Part shown: piece by piece, positions 1 through 11,315 of the stretch
Numbering within the stretch: position 1 is the stretch's first letter
Layout: every line of letters starts with the position of its first letter
NCBI RefSeq assembly: GCF_011397635.1
Contig: NC_064770.1
Coordinates: 20,987,707-21,051,706 of the forward strand
Length of the DNA stretch: 64,000 nucleotides
From: Epinephelus fuscoguttatus
Lineage: Eukaryota; Chordata; Actinopteri; Perciformes; Serranidae
Direction: 5' to 3'
Program-made: the position numbers and the translations under genes
Notes under the pieces: model-generated
Database searches by the model: none
Told to the model about the DNA's origin: nothing
The model's input: the letters and a program-made list of their open reading frames with translations, nothing else

Positions 1-316
1 CATGTTATGAGTGATTAAATAAAGGGCTGGAGACTTGTGTCTATACTAACAACCAATTTAAACTGACTTGAATTATTCATATGAAATTAGGCTACTTGTA
101 CAATATGCTTTCCTAATAAAAAGTCACTCACCCCTGTCCTGTTTGTCCCCAGCTTAGTATGTGGCTGCACAATAAGAGGCCTACACTTTTTAATGTGACC
201 ATTTCCAGAATATTGTGATAATGCAAACTCCGGCATTGACAATAATCGAAGATAAATCTACCATAAAGATCATAATCATAAAGTACATTCAGTAAGCTAT
301 GGAGTTGTTGTGTAAC

Positions 317-322
317 TTTATT
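317..322 (-). terminator. candidate poly(A) signal of the ICAM-like gene
   Basis: AATAAA on the minus strand about 600 bases past the stop codon. No nearer canonical hexamer was noticed, so a repeat-bearing 3' UTR of about 0.6 kb is inferred. Confidence 0.4.
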
Positions 323-439
323 AAGCATAATAAAAAATGTAAAAACTAGGGTAAATTTTAAAGGCCAACAAATAAGAATGCATGTTGTAACAAGTGCTAC
401 AAGTAATTTTTACATCTCTATTTTCTTGTGTACAGTATT

Positions 440-910
440 TACAGGCCCACCAGGCACAGGCCCAGGGCCCCCCTTGGCATTCATTTGCAAAACATCACTC
501 AAATAAACACATTTTGACCAAGAAGAGAGTCAAAATGAGCACAAAGAGATGCAAGGGAGCTGCAAAGAGACACAAAAAGTTGCATGACTACAAAGACAAG
601 TTTCTCATATGTAGGAGAGGTGGTGGGACCTTTTGCATATTTGTGCCCCGGGGCCCATTGTCTCATAATCCGCCCATGACCTAATACCTTCCATATTTAC
701 TTTGCTGTTGAATGCACTATAAAGAGTTTCTGTACTACAAACAAACACAATAGAGGCAGAATGACTACAAAGAGACACAAAACTGAGACAAAAATAACAA
801 CCACCACAAAGTCTGTCTTGCTCCCATGTAGAAGAGGTGTAGGGGCCTTTTGCAAATCTGTGCCCAGGGGCCCATTGTCTCATAGTCCACCCATGCCCGT
901 TCATCAAGTA
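440..910. repeat. two copies of a teleost MITE-like repeat with decayed AAAGAGACACAA tandem units
   Basis: Two diverged copies sit in the presumed 3' UTR, ending near 680 and 898. Each ends in the same approximately 65-base block: TTTTGCA, then GGGGCCCATTGTCTCATA and YCCGCCC or a close variant. Upstream of each block lie degenerate 15-20 base units resembling CTACAAAGAGACACAAAA. A third terminal block is in an intron at 2962-3029. Family not assigned. Confidence 0.6.
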
Positions 911-915
911 ATATC

Positions 916-3900
916 CTAACCTTGCACCCCATTTGACTGAGTAGTCATAGGGATAGGCCTATCTGAGCCATCAGAGACAAAACTATATTGTCCTTTCTTT
1001 TTCTGGTGGACACAGACAACAATGATGGTGATGATGATGCCGCCGCCGATGATCAAGACAATCAGCCACCACCAAATTCCTGCTATGGAGAATGCACTGT
1101 TTTTACCTGTAGGACAAACAAGATAAAACAACATAAATTAAGAGTGTACTTCTCACCACTTGATGCCATAAATGTTTTTTTGTTGTTGTTGTTGTTGTTG
1201 TTGTTGTTTTCATATAACAACATCAACATCAGTTACCACTTTACCGTGCAGGCCTACATTTCCATAAGTGTTCTGCACATAGTCAATAATGATACCTTTC
1301 ATCGTCAGATTGACAGGTCTTTGCATGGTCCCAACTTTATTCGTGGCAACACAGATGTAAACACCAGCATTGGTAGACGTGGCTCTTGTGATGACGATGC
1401 TCCTCTGGCGCCCCCTGGTGGTCTCCCTCACATTCACGTCAGAGGTGTAGTTCCACTGGATCGAAGGAGGTGGGTTGCCCTCGGCACTGCAGTCCAAAGT
1501 CACATTTTCACCAGAGGTCACCTCCTTTACGTTTTCAGAAGCTTCCTCCACAAACGCAGGAGCATCTGTGGAGAAAAGGGGGGTGATTTTAGAAGAAGAT
1601 GCTGCAATTTACTGTCAACAAAACAATAAACACAGGCTATTTATGTGACTCCAAATGCTAAAACTTACACAAAACATCAAGGTAGAATGTGTGGTTGGCT
1701 GTTCCATGTCTGTTGGTTGCTTCAAGTGAGTATGTTCCACTGTCATGCTTTGTCCAGCGCTGTGGGGAATCCATCTTTTTTCCATCCTTATGCCAGGTGA
1801 TGATAGGCTTAGGTATTCCTGTGGGTTCACACAGGACCTTACCATTCTCTCCAACCTCATAGCGTTTATCACAAGCAAACGAAGGGCCGTCTGTGAACAT
1901 TGTATCAACACACTTTTAGAATAAATAGTGGCAAAAGAATTAAACTTATATGCAATCAAGTAGGTCTGATTCACTCACATTCAACTGTGATATCAACGGA
2001 GGTGCTGCTCTTGCCAAGAACATTTACGAATTCAGCTGTGTACTCTCCCGATTGGGTCCTGTCGAGGGGCTGAGATGTATCGATCAGTTGTCCCTTGTGG
2101 TACCACTGAACAATGGGTGGAGGGTTCCCATCGGCTCGACAGGTCAAATTGTTTAGGCTGAGCTTGTGTTCCACACCAGCAACATGTCTTGGACAATCTT
2201 GGATCAGTGGTTCATCTAAAATCAAACATCAGCATACTCTAATCAATATTTGATATTAGTGGTGTGTGGCTAGCAAGTTTAAAAAAAAAACTCACAAGCA
2301 TAAATTAGGCTCGGGTGGTATCAAGGTGTTATGGTAGAAATCTAGGGGGAATCATTTTCAATAGAGCTTGTAGAATGTAGTGACCTTAAAGAAAATAGAC
2401 ACCACCCAAGCCTGTTACAAATAGGTAAGGGGGGAACTCACAGTGCACAGCAGCAGTGTAAGGTATTGAGGTTACAGTGGGGATGATCTCTGGTCCGTTT
2501 GGCCCGAGGTGCAGCTCAGCCTCACATCTGAACTGTGCTCCGTTGTAACCTTTCTCAGCAGTGACTCTCAAGGTGGAGGACACGTTGACTGGGGTAATAA
2601 TGGTGTCACTAAATATTTCTGTGTGCACATTTTCGTTGTTGCGGTACCACTTCAGTTTGAGCTTCTGCACAGGAGCCACATTGAGGATGTCACATTTCAG
2701 CGTGTACTCTGCGCCCTCTATCATCGGCCCCTGATGCAACGCAGAGAGCGACACCGTGTCTGGAGTCTCTGCGAATAAAGTACAGGAAAATAATCAGTAG
2801 GGGAAAAAACAAATGTAATGATTGCCCTAAAATTGCAATCACAATTGTATAAGAAATATGCATACACAAATGCTGTAATACTGAATAGGCCCAAAATGTT
2901 ACTCAAATTAACATGTAGTGACCAGGAAAAGACTCCAAGGGGTAAAAATGACTACAACGACAAAAGGTGGTGGGGCCTTTTGCATATTTTGTGCACAGGG
3001 GCCCATTGTCTCATAATCCGCCCCTGCCCATATTTACTTTAACTCTAGATGCACAGAGATGATATTGTACAGTACACTCTGTAGATGTGTAGATACTCAC
3101 TGTAAAGAGTGATGGTTGCTGACAACGAACACTGGGAATTATCTTTCCGAGTGATGTAGCACAAAGGTTTTATGGTCCAGTCTTCCAGTTTTTTAACCAT
3201 CCAGAGGACAGAAGGAGGGTCTTCAAGGCCTGTTCCTCCTAATATAGCCTCCCAGCCCATTCCAAAAATATTATCATCTGACGTGCTGCAGTTAATTGAA
3301 GCTGAATCTCCAAATTGCACCACGACTTCAGCAGGCGTCAACTCTATGGGGCAAGCTGCCATTCAGAAGTAAGCATATTCAATCAGAGCTTCATTTTGCT
3401 GCACAATAGATATTTCTGATACCATATTAAAACAAACGTAAAGGACACAAGGATGTATACCTTTTGGTGTTGATGGCACAGGGGTGGTGATGGCTGCAGG
3501 GGCTGCAGGGGCTGCTGCTGTGATCGTTTTGGTCACATGAACATGGATTTGCTTCTTCACGCTTCCCAGATAATTTTTCGCTGTGCAGCTGTAGGTTGTG
3601 CTGGTGGCTCCAGTGATGCTGATGATATTTGTGTTCTCTGAAATAGCCGTCCCATTATGTGTCCAACGAAAGACAGGAGGAGGGCGCCCCTCAGCTTCAC
3701 AGTGCAGGGTGACATTATCACCCTCATTCACAAAAACGTCTTCTGTTTGGTTCATGAGCTCAGGAGCATCTGAGGAGGCAAATGAAGGCTTTTCATTTAT
3801 CAAATATTAACAGTATTCAGTTTTGGATATCTGAAAACAACAAAGTGTTTACTCACAGTTCACAGAAACAGTATATGTGTTGGAAATAACAGGAGGTTGT

Positions 3901-6900
3901 GATCCATATGACCCAAAGTCTAGCTGAGCCTCACATCTGAGCTCGGCTCCGTTTTCATCTCTGCTGAGGTGCACAGCCAGAATAGAAGACTCAGTTACTG
4001 GAGTTTTCGTTGTCTTGGTGAAAGAGTCTGTCCTGATGGTTTGATTGTTTTTGTACCACCTCACAGTGAGGTTCTGAACAGGAGCAACATTGTCGACATT
4101 ACACTGCAGCTCGTACAGTGTCCCTTCTGGCGCAGATGCATACTTTGTAGGGAACAGGACAACCGCTTCTGGATTCTCTATCAAAACAAAAAGTAATAGA
4201 TTAGTATTTTTAATCTTTTATATTGGCCTACAAAACATTCAGTTGAAATTACACTTACGGTATAGAGTGATTTCAAGGTCTTTGCTGCATTCAACATTTC
4301 CAGCCAGCTTTACTCTGCACTCTGCTGTTACATTCCAGTCTGACAGTGGCACTGACCAGGAGATATACTGAGTGTCAATTTCCATTTCAGAGATGTTATG
4401 TCCAACCCTCCAGTACATCCCATCATGATACTCATCTGTGCTGCTACAGTTTACTGACACCATCCCTCCATATTCTTCCAGAACCTCGTCCGGCTCCAGT
4501 GTGAGAGGGTTGAGATCAGTGGGGCAGGTACTGTTTACATCTGTTGATAGAGAAATGGTAATGCCTTTATGGAATTTTAAAAGTAGACTTTGCTGCACTC
4601 TGGTGGCTCAGACTGCCAGTGCATGTCACTTATACTTTCAACTGGCTGAATTTTAGCTTACAGTATTCGTAACAGTACAAGTACACATACTTACTCATCA
4701 CATGTATCAAAATAGAATACAATACAATAATAGAAAACAAGTCATTTGTGATTTCAAAATACAAAACTGCATTCTATACAAGCTGATATGGTCACATTTA
4801 GTCGCCTCGATGTGGCTCTGACCTCAACCGCCCTACACTGCAAAAATGAGCTCTGCTAATTTTCCACATCACAGCTTTGAAGTGGTCAATCAGGATATCT
4901 AGGAGGTGGGAGGCTGTGAATTCAGCAGTGCATGCTGGGTGGTTTCTGTTCATCAAAGAGATCACTGATTGAGTGAACAGCAAAGTGAAATACAACTGGG
5001 GAACCTTAACAGTTAGACCACAGTGATGCACGAGTTCTTTCAGATGACAATAACACTGAGCATTTAGCAAAGGCTTTTTTCAAGAGCAATAAATATAAGC
5101 GTAGAGGAGTGAGCAGAGTATGATACAGGACAAGATAGTAGAAGAGACAGAGAAGTGCCACCCTCCCTCCGATACCAACAACAACCTCAACGATAAGGTA
5201 TTCACCTTTGTGTACCCACTAACATTGCAGTCCAGGGAGCACAAATTAAACAAATTTTTCTGCAGGTTTCTGTTGATAAAAATGTCTTGTTTGAGAATAA
5301 GTATATGATTTTTTTTGTTTAGCAAAATACAAATGAGAAAATACTCAAAAGTAATAAGAAATCTGTATTTTAAATACATGTGATTGAAGTATGGTCCATC
5401 TATGCCAGTAATAACAGTCCTGATCTTCACTTTAAACATCAGAAAACAAGAATGATCCTCCTGTATACAAGTCATACAACAACTTATGATAAAGATTTGT
5501 GATTTAATGTAAATGGGAGGTCTCTTGACAAAAACAACTTGTTTCAGGATTGTAAAAAGTACAACTTTACATCACCTTTCAAATGTAGAAATACATATAA
5601 AGTTCAAGTTTCTGTTTTTAAGACTATAGATCTGCCACAATACTGCACATACACTTACTTAGTTGCACTATACACACTCTCACATACCTATACATTTTAT
5701 ACCGCTGTCCATATATATTGAATTTGTAGTGCACACCATGTTTGCCTCAATATTAGGATTACTTGCAGTGAGCCTGCACTGTTTATTTTATAGTTATATC
5801 TGCACCGCCTACTGTAACTGAAGCACATGACTGTATGTCTTGGTGCACTGCTGCCCAACCTCGGGGTCCGACCCCAACCAGGGCTCCCAAAAGATTCACA
5901 TGGAGTTATAAGGCTTTCTTGATTTTTAAGGGGTGTAAGATTTTTATTTTTTTTTTTAATTTATACAGTTGGCCTATATCTCAGCATTTTATTAATTTCT
6001 GTGAAGAAAATTAAATGATTTTTTTTAAGTTTAGATTACTATCCAAGATTTCTTCTTTTTTTTTTTTTTTTAATCTCACAGGGCACGACAAAGACCTGAA
6101 CACAAGCTGTAATCACAGCACCTTCACTCTCTGCCAAACAGTCTCATCCTGCATTAGAAAAGTACGAACTTAAAACAGCCAAAGAGCTAATAAAACAATG
6201 GATGAGCAGATAGAAAATGAAAACCAAAAAAAAAGTCTCAAAAAAAGTACTTAAAATATGTGTGATTGTTAAAAATAAAATAAAAAAAATAAAAAATTCT
6301 GTAAAAGGTTCCTACAAATATCAGGAGAACTCATCTTTGATGCAACATTCACAGGAAATGATCTACTCAAAATTTATTATAATTGCTTATTTTACACACA
6401 CGTCCTGCAGTTATGCATTTGGGGTAAGCTTATCAGTTGTTCTGTACTGTTACTGTATGCACTGAGTACAATATGTACAATAGTCAGGGGTCGCCAGTTC
6501 ACTTAATGTTAGAAAAGGGGTTCCGCAAGGAAAAAGGTTGGGAACCAGTGTCTTTGTGCATTCATATCTACCCTTTAATCTTCATTATTATTATTATTAA
6601 TATATATAACCACTATACATAGCTGCATGCGTCTTCAGTTAACTGCTTTTTGCACGTCTTGTTAGATGTCTCAGTACCTTTACTCTGTGCAATTACAATA
6701 AAGCTGAATAGAAACAAATCTAAATTCTTCTAATACTTTTTATTTCAAAACGGATTCCATCTCACCACACCCATGCATGGTTTACACAAGTCAACTGTCA
6801 CCAATAGCACAGCGGAAGTTTATTACCACAAACACCATAACACCTCGCCCTACTGCCACTTAAAATGTGAACGTTTTAATCGCATTTTAAAAAGTCACAC

Positions 6901-7346
6901 TTTAAAATAATGATGTTAATGATTACACTGAAAAAAGAACATTGTTATCCAACTTTAATTCTTGCTGTGAATACTCAAAATAATCAAGTTAGAAAATTGG
7001 ATTAACACAATATCTTTTAATTTAAAAAAAATATATATATTTGTGTGCTGCTAGTTTGAGTAATTATTTAAAGTTGGTTAATAATTTCTTTTTCTGGTTA
7101 ATCTAGCACACACTTTTTGGTTTCTTTTTCAGTCACCATCACATGGAGATATTGAAACTACTGGCAAGCAAGAAAGTACCCCAGTATTTTAATATGTTTT
7201 ATCTCTTAGCAGCAGCAAAACATAAAGTCTAACATTTAATGCCCACACAGAGCTCCAGTAGAGCATCATTAACACTTACCACACAGTGAAATCATCAGCA
7301 TGATGAGGCCCAACATCCTGAGAGGCAGCATGCTGGATGAACACAT
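916..7346 (-). CDS. ICAM/VCAM-like Ig-superfamily adhesion receptor, 8 Ig domains
   Basis: Type I membrane adhesion protein of the ICAM/VCAM group; the family binds leukocyte integrins at the cell surface. Coding exons by GT-AG: 7280-7346, 4259-4540, 3857-4177, 3461-3769, 3101-3355, 2442-2768, 1979-2215, 1669-1890, 1296-1565, 916-1106. They sum to 2481 nt (826 aa) with no frame break, and every internal exon is phase 1-1, one Ig domain per exon. Residues 1-22 are a signal peptide; a second in-frame ATG lies five codons later (7331). D1 and D4 are ICAM-D1-like (CPTDLNP, CPIELTP), D2 and D5 carry the ICAM-D2 motif VAPVQ...WY, and D3, D6-D8 are I-set-like (GNPPP/GRPPP..W). D3 ends in an Ala/Pro/Thr-rich stalk (TAAAPAAPAAITTP). 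A transmembrane helix (WWWLIVLIIGGGIIITIIVV) is followed by HQKKK and a short tail. The locus suggests an ICAM; the exact orthologue (icam1/icam5-like) is not resolved. Confidence 0.85.
1174..1209. repeat. (TTG)n microsatellite
   Basis: About eleven TTG/GTT units in the intron before the transmembrane exon of the ICAM-like gene. Confidence 0.9.
2930..3030. repeat. third copy of the GGGGCCCATTGTCTCATAA repeat
   Basis: Intronic copy of the repeat seen at 612-680 and 829-898, again preceded by ACTACAACGACAAAAGG. It lies in the intron between the D4 and D5 exons of the ICAM-like gene. Confidence 0.6.
4541..7279 (-). other. large first intron of the ICAM-like gene
   Basis: A 2.7-kb intron between the signal-peptide exon and the first Ig exon. 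It holds the hAT-like element at 5846-6550, A/T-rich runs, and a possible short inverted-repeat element around 6927-7132 (CTGAAAAAAG at one end, GTTTCTTTTTCAG at the other). No coding exon was recognised in it. Confidence 0.6.
5846..6550. mobile_element. non-autonomous hAT-like DNA transposon
   Basis: A 705-bp element with terminal inverted repeats: CACTGCTGCCCAACCT at the left and the complement of CACTGGTTCCCAACCT at the right. The 8-bp flanks TCTTGGTG (5838-5845) and TCTTTGTG (6551-6558) match at 7 of 8 positions. An 8-bp duplication with these ends is typical of hAT elements. No transposase ORF is seen; the interior is A/T-rich. Confidence 0.75.
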
Positions 7347-7799
7347 GGGAGGAAGGAGGTGGATGGAAGATGTGATGAGGTGTGTTCCAGGATGGTCCTG
7401 TGGCTGTCTAGCTTTAGTATCTGGACAGGATTAATCCTAATTCAGAGCTGACCCTGATGGTGAACTACCTTCTGCTCACACGCTACACCCGCCTGAAAAA
7501 GCAAGCAAGCACACCAGGGGAAATTCAACGCCCTGATATACAGGAAACTGTCTGCAAGCGGAAATATGACATCAAACCACAGGTTTGTTCATCGTGGGAG
7601 CAAATGTAGGTAATGCATGATTCTCCTCACATATTTTGTGTATCATTCACTTTCTGTTTTTTGTAAAGTATTTCTTTAAAAAGGGAGCTAATTTGGCATT
7701 TTTTTTATTTTGAAAAGCACACTGCAAATTGGCGAACATCAGATTTTGTCAGGAAATTGCAACACAGAGGACAGACATGTGGTACATGATATTTATTAA

Positions 7800-8043
7800 A
7801 GGGGAACTATGCCTATTTTCAAAATTCATTCATGATATTCCCATGGTTTAAGACAGTCCAAAAATATGAGTAAAAAAAAAAACTCAAGTGCTAAAACTAA
7901 AATTTAAAGTCTAGACAAGTGTGAGACTTATTTCTCAGGTTTCTGGCCTTGTGAGAGTAGCTCATGTTAAACAAATATTGATTTAACTTTCTTAGACCAT
8001 GGAAATGACATACTGGAATTCTTATTTAGGTGATGTTCCCCTT
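7800..8043. mobile_element. MITE with TTAA target duplication
   Basis: A 244-bp element flanked by TTAA (7796-7799 and 8044-8047). Ends are inverted: AGGGGAACTATGCCTA at the left against AAGGGGAACATCACCTA read from the right. TTAA duplications occur in piggyBac and Kolobok families; which applies is not decided. No ORF. Confidence 0.7.
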
Positions 8044-8581
8044 TTAACAGATGCACACTGGCTCAACACTGTACAGGGATAACACTGAAACATATACTTA
8101 ATTAAAGGACCCTGAAGCACCCAATAATGTAATAGTTTCCTGAGAATGTATGTAACAATGCCCCGAAATTGCACCTAACCTGATTGAAAATGAAATAAAA
8201 ACACAATAATGTAATAACCTGACCAATTATGTTACAAACTTTCCTGACTGCAATGTTAGTTTGACAGCTATTTTAGATTTAGCCTCATTCTTGAGACGAA
8301 AATGCTCATTAGTTTTAGTCACATTTTAGTCATTTTTATCATAGTTTTAGTCAATGAAAACTCAAAATGTTTTAGTCAAGGTGGCAGGTAGTATAAAAAT
8401 TTCATTTTGACAAATTTTTCTACAAATACAAATAATTTCAAAACACTTTTGAACTGTCATTTCTCCAGCAGTTTTTGACAGGTGTAGCCTCCTGAGACCT
8501 GACATTTTGTTTGGTATGCATTTTTAATTTCTCCTTCGGATTGGTAGGACCTGATGAGTATAAAAAACTAAACATTGTCAA

Positions 8582-8675
8582 CAATAATAAAGTCCCAATG
8601 TCCTCATATGAAACAATAATAAAGTCCCACTGTCATCAAACACGACGGTAATACAGTCTCAATGTCCTTCAAATG
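8582..8675. repeat. three diverged tandem units of about 32 bases
   Basis: Units begin near 8582, 8614 and 8645 and share AATAATAAAGTCCCAATGTC or close variants. They lie inside the hAT-like element. Confidence 0.6.
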
Positions 8676-9545
8676 AGTACTTTCCAATTAAGATTGTTAC
8701 TGTTGCCAAAATTGGTAAAGTTTGTATGGTGTATCAAACTACATAAATCATAAAATAAGTTCAACCATTACATCTGATCAGGTTTGGACCTTGTCAACTT
8801 TTATGTCGGGGCTGGCTGCAGACTGACTTGGTAGGAATGGCTGCCATCTTGTTTTTAGGCTACATGGATTAGTGTATTGGGGTCTCTTTACCACTAGATG
8901 GCACAATAAAGTGTCCACAAAGGGGGACCATGGGTCTAAATGAAGCAGAATAAAGTATAAGGTCCGGTAAACCCAAAATAAGTAATCTGAGACAACTAGG
9001 ATTTGTACCCAGGCTTGTTGTAAACTCAGATAAAAAACTTAAAACCTGAATTTTTTCTGCAACATGACAGTCTGGAGGTTTAAACTTGTGTCTTCTCACG
9101 GAGTTGGTGAGTAAAACTAAATTCTTATCTCCGTCAGAGAAAACTCTGCTAAGTTCATAATTGAGCCTCCTACCTGCTTGTCAAACAAACAGCATCCGAC
9201 CATAAATCTTCCTGAGATAGTTCGGACTGAGTGGAGTCCCACAGTGATCAGCTGTGAAGTCTCGTGGCCAGTGGTTGCTTGTTCCGCTGCTATTCAAGGG
9301 CTAACGGGCAGAGCTGCAAACAGCCACCACTGAGGAACTCCACAGATCCATTCAGCAACTCCACCACCCACAGTCAGACACACACAGCTGATTGTTTACT
9401 GCTGGATTACAACTTACAACTCCCACCAAAAGCTGAAGCTGCAAACCCTCAGGACAACCCTCACACAATCCAGCCTGACCAAGTTATAGCTTAAGAAAAG
9501 GAAAACTATTGGACATCTACCACAAAACCCCCCCAAAAAACTTCA

Positions 9546-9782
9546 ATGTTATTTGGCTCGAAACAGACAGTACACGACGGCAAACTATCTGCCTGCTGTG
9601 ACAGATCAGAAACTGAGAAACATACTATGTACAGACTCAGTGACCACATCCTGGCCCTAGAGACTGGCAGACACAGGCAGATCTGGCTGCCTGGAGAAGA
9701 CAGGCTGTGTCAGTTCTGTCCTCAGAGACAGGTGGGGGATGAATGGCATTTTGTTCTCATCTCCATGGTAATGGATAAATGA
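9546..9782 (+). pseudogene. decayed transposon coding fragment with CxxC...H motif
   Basis: A 78-codon open stretch containing GRHRQIWLPGEDRLCQFCPQ and then DEWHF. The CxxC-x8-HF pattern resembles the C-terminal zinc-knuckle region of some LINE reverse transcriptases, here without the expected later Cys. Assignment is by pattern only; it may be unrelated. Confidence 0.35.
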
Positions 9783-9826
9783 GTAAGAGGGTCATAGTTC
9801 AGGGTGTAACGTTATGAGGAAGTAGT

Positions 9827-10348
9827 GGGTGTTTCTCAGACTCAAGGATCCTTCTTTGGCATGAGTCCTTCCAAGGATGTCCTTCCTAACATCCAGCGAA
9901 CACAAATTGGAACAGGCTAACGAGTGTGCGTCATTAACCCTTCAGCAGAGACTGAGGGGTTTTCGGGGTACTCTGATGACTTTGGCACTTTCTGATGTTG
10001 TTGTACAATTTTAAACACATGTAAGCAGTATTTTCAGAGTGAAAAGTGACTTTTAGGGAGAACATATCAATATATTATATATAAGTCAAAAACACTTAAG
10101 CACTCCATCTCTGCTGTGAATGACTAATTCCAAACTTCCAGCAAACATTCCAGCAAACCGTATGCAAAGCATTGTGGGGATTTTATACCCACTGAGGATA
10201 CACACATGCATCCTCGGAATTTCTCTGAAAGAAGGACTCAGTCCTCGGTGATCCTTGACATTGGAACAGTCCTTCGTTGGGGGTCGATGACATAGCCTCC
10301 TTGAAATTTGGCCATTTGAGGATCCTTCCTTGACTTTGAGAAACACCC
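9827..10348. mobile_element. nested MITE, Harbinger-like ends
   Basis: Inverted ends GGGTGTTTCTCAGACTCAAG and GGGTGTTTCTCAAAGTCAAG (right end read on the other strand). AGT is adjacent at both sides, compatible with a 3-bp duplication as in PIF/Harbinger. It is inserted in the larger hAT-like element, so it is the younger of the two. Confidence 0.6.
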
Positions 10349-11268
10349 AGTGTGTACAACAGCATGTACTTTTTAAGGACAGTTGCACGTACTAAGAGTA
10401 GAAAGAAAAAGTATGCGATTCAGCATACACCCTGAGTATATTTACAGGACTTTGCCAGGCTGTTTCTCATGAGGCATTTGAAGATAAATGTCCGCTCTCA
10501 GTTTCCAATGTCTGATAGTCGACCATGAACATTTTAATCACGTCTCGTCTTGTCAACGAAAATGAAGTATAGATTTCATCTTAGTTTTTATCATCAAGAT
10601 CTATTTTTAGCTCGTCATCGTCTCGTTTTCGTCATGGAAAAACGTTCATCGATGAAAAATTTCAAACATAGTTTTCACCAACTAAATTAACACTGCCTGA
10701 CTGATATTGTAATATTGTTTTTCCCCTATGTAGTACCATACAGGTGGGTCATTTTTAATGGTAATCAGAATAATAATTTATAATAATAATTTTAATGGAA
10801 ATAATTTTGACAGATAATGTAAGTGGCTGTTTTGCTTCCATTGCTCGTTTGTGTCTTCTGGTGGTGTCTTATCTCAGATCCACTCTGGTCTAATGATAAA
10901 TCGTTACACAACAACCTATCAGCAGGGGCTATGGGCAGGTTCATTCCCAGCTGATTGGGATTTTGATTTAATAATTTACCATCTTTGCCTGGTAACAGTG
11001 CACCAGCCCACCTGTTTTAAATTTCAAATTCTACTGCTAGAGTCCACTTTTCTAAACATGAAATCAGTGTTCAATGTTACTGCCAACTAAAAGGCTAACA
11101 TGACAAAATTATTAAAACATCCATTTAAAAAAGAGACCCACCTGTAGGTCATTTCATTGTTGGTAAAAATGGTTTTAAAATATCAGTCAGCATTATATTA
11201 CATTATTGGTCAAGTTATTACATTTCAGTCACATTAAGTACAAATTTCATCACATTTTCAGGAAGTTA

Positions 11269-11274
11269 TTTAAT
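11269..11274 (-). terminator. candidate poly(A) signal of angptl6
   Basis: ATTAAA on the minus strand, about 45 bases past the angptl6 stop codon. Confidence 0.45.
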
Positions 11275-11315
11275 TATTGGTTGCTACATTCTCACACGTC
11301 CACAATGCTAATATG

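Larger units (their letters stand above)
8251..10695. mobile_element. hAT-like DNA transposon, 2.4 kb, with nested insertions
   Basis: Flanked by an exact 8-bp duplication CCTGACTG (8243-8250 and 10696-10703). Inverted termini CAATGTTAGTTT and CAGTGTTAATTT lead into GACGAAAA-type sequence at both ends (8290-8400 and 10530-10680). It has no intact transposase. Inside are a 32-base tandem array (8582-8675), decayed coding-like stretches (8869-9099, 9264-9494, 9546-9782) and a nested MITE (9827-10348). It fills most of the spacer between the ICAM-like gene and angptl6. Confidence 0.8.

Noticed and set aside
988-1629. 213-aa open frame on the + strand
   Set aside because: Antisense to the transmembrane and last Ig exons of the ICAM-like gene; low-complexity Leu run comes from a TTG microsatellite.
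5846-6622. Lys-rich open frame MKTKKKVSKKV...
   Set aside because: Arises from A-rich DNA inside the hAT-like MITE.
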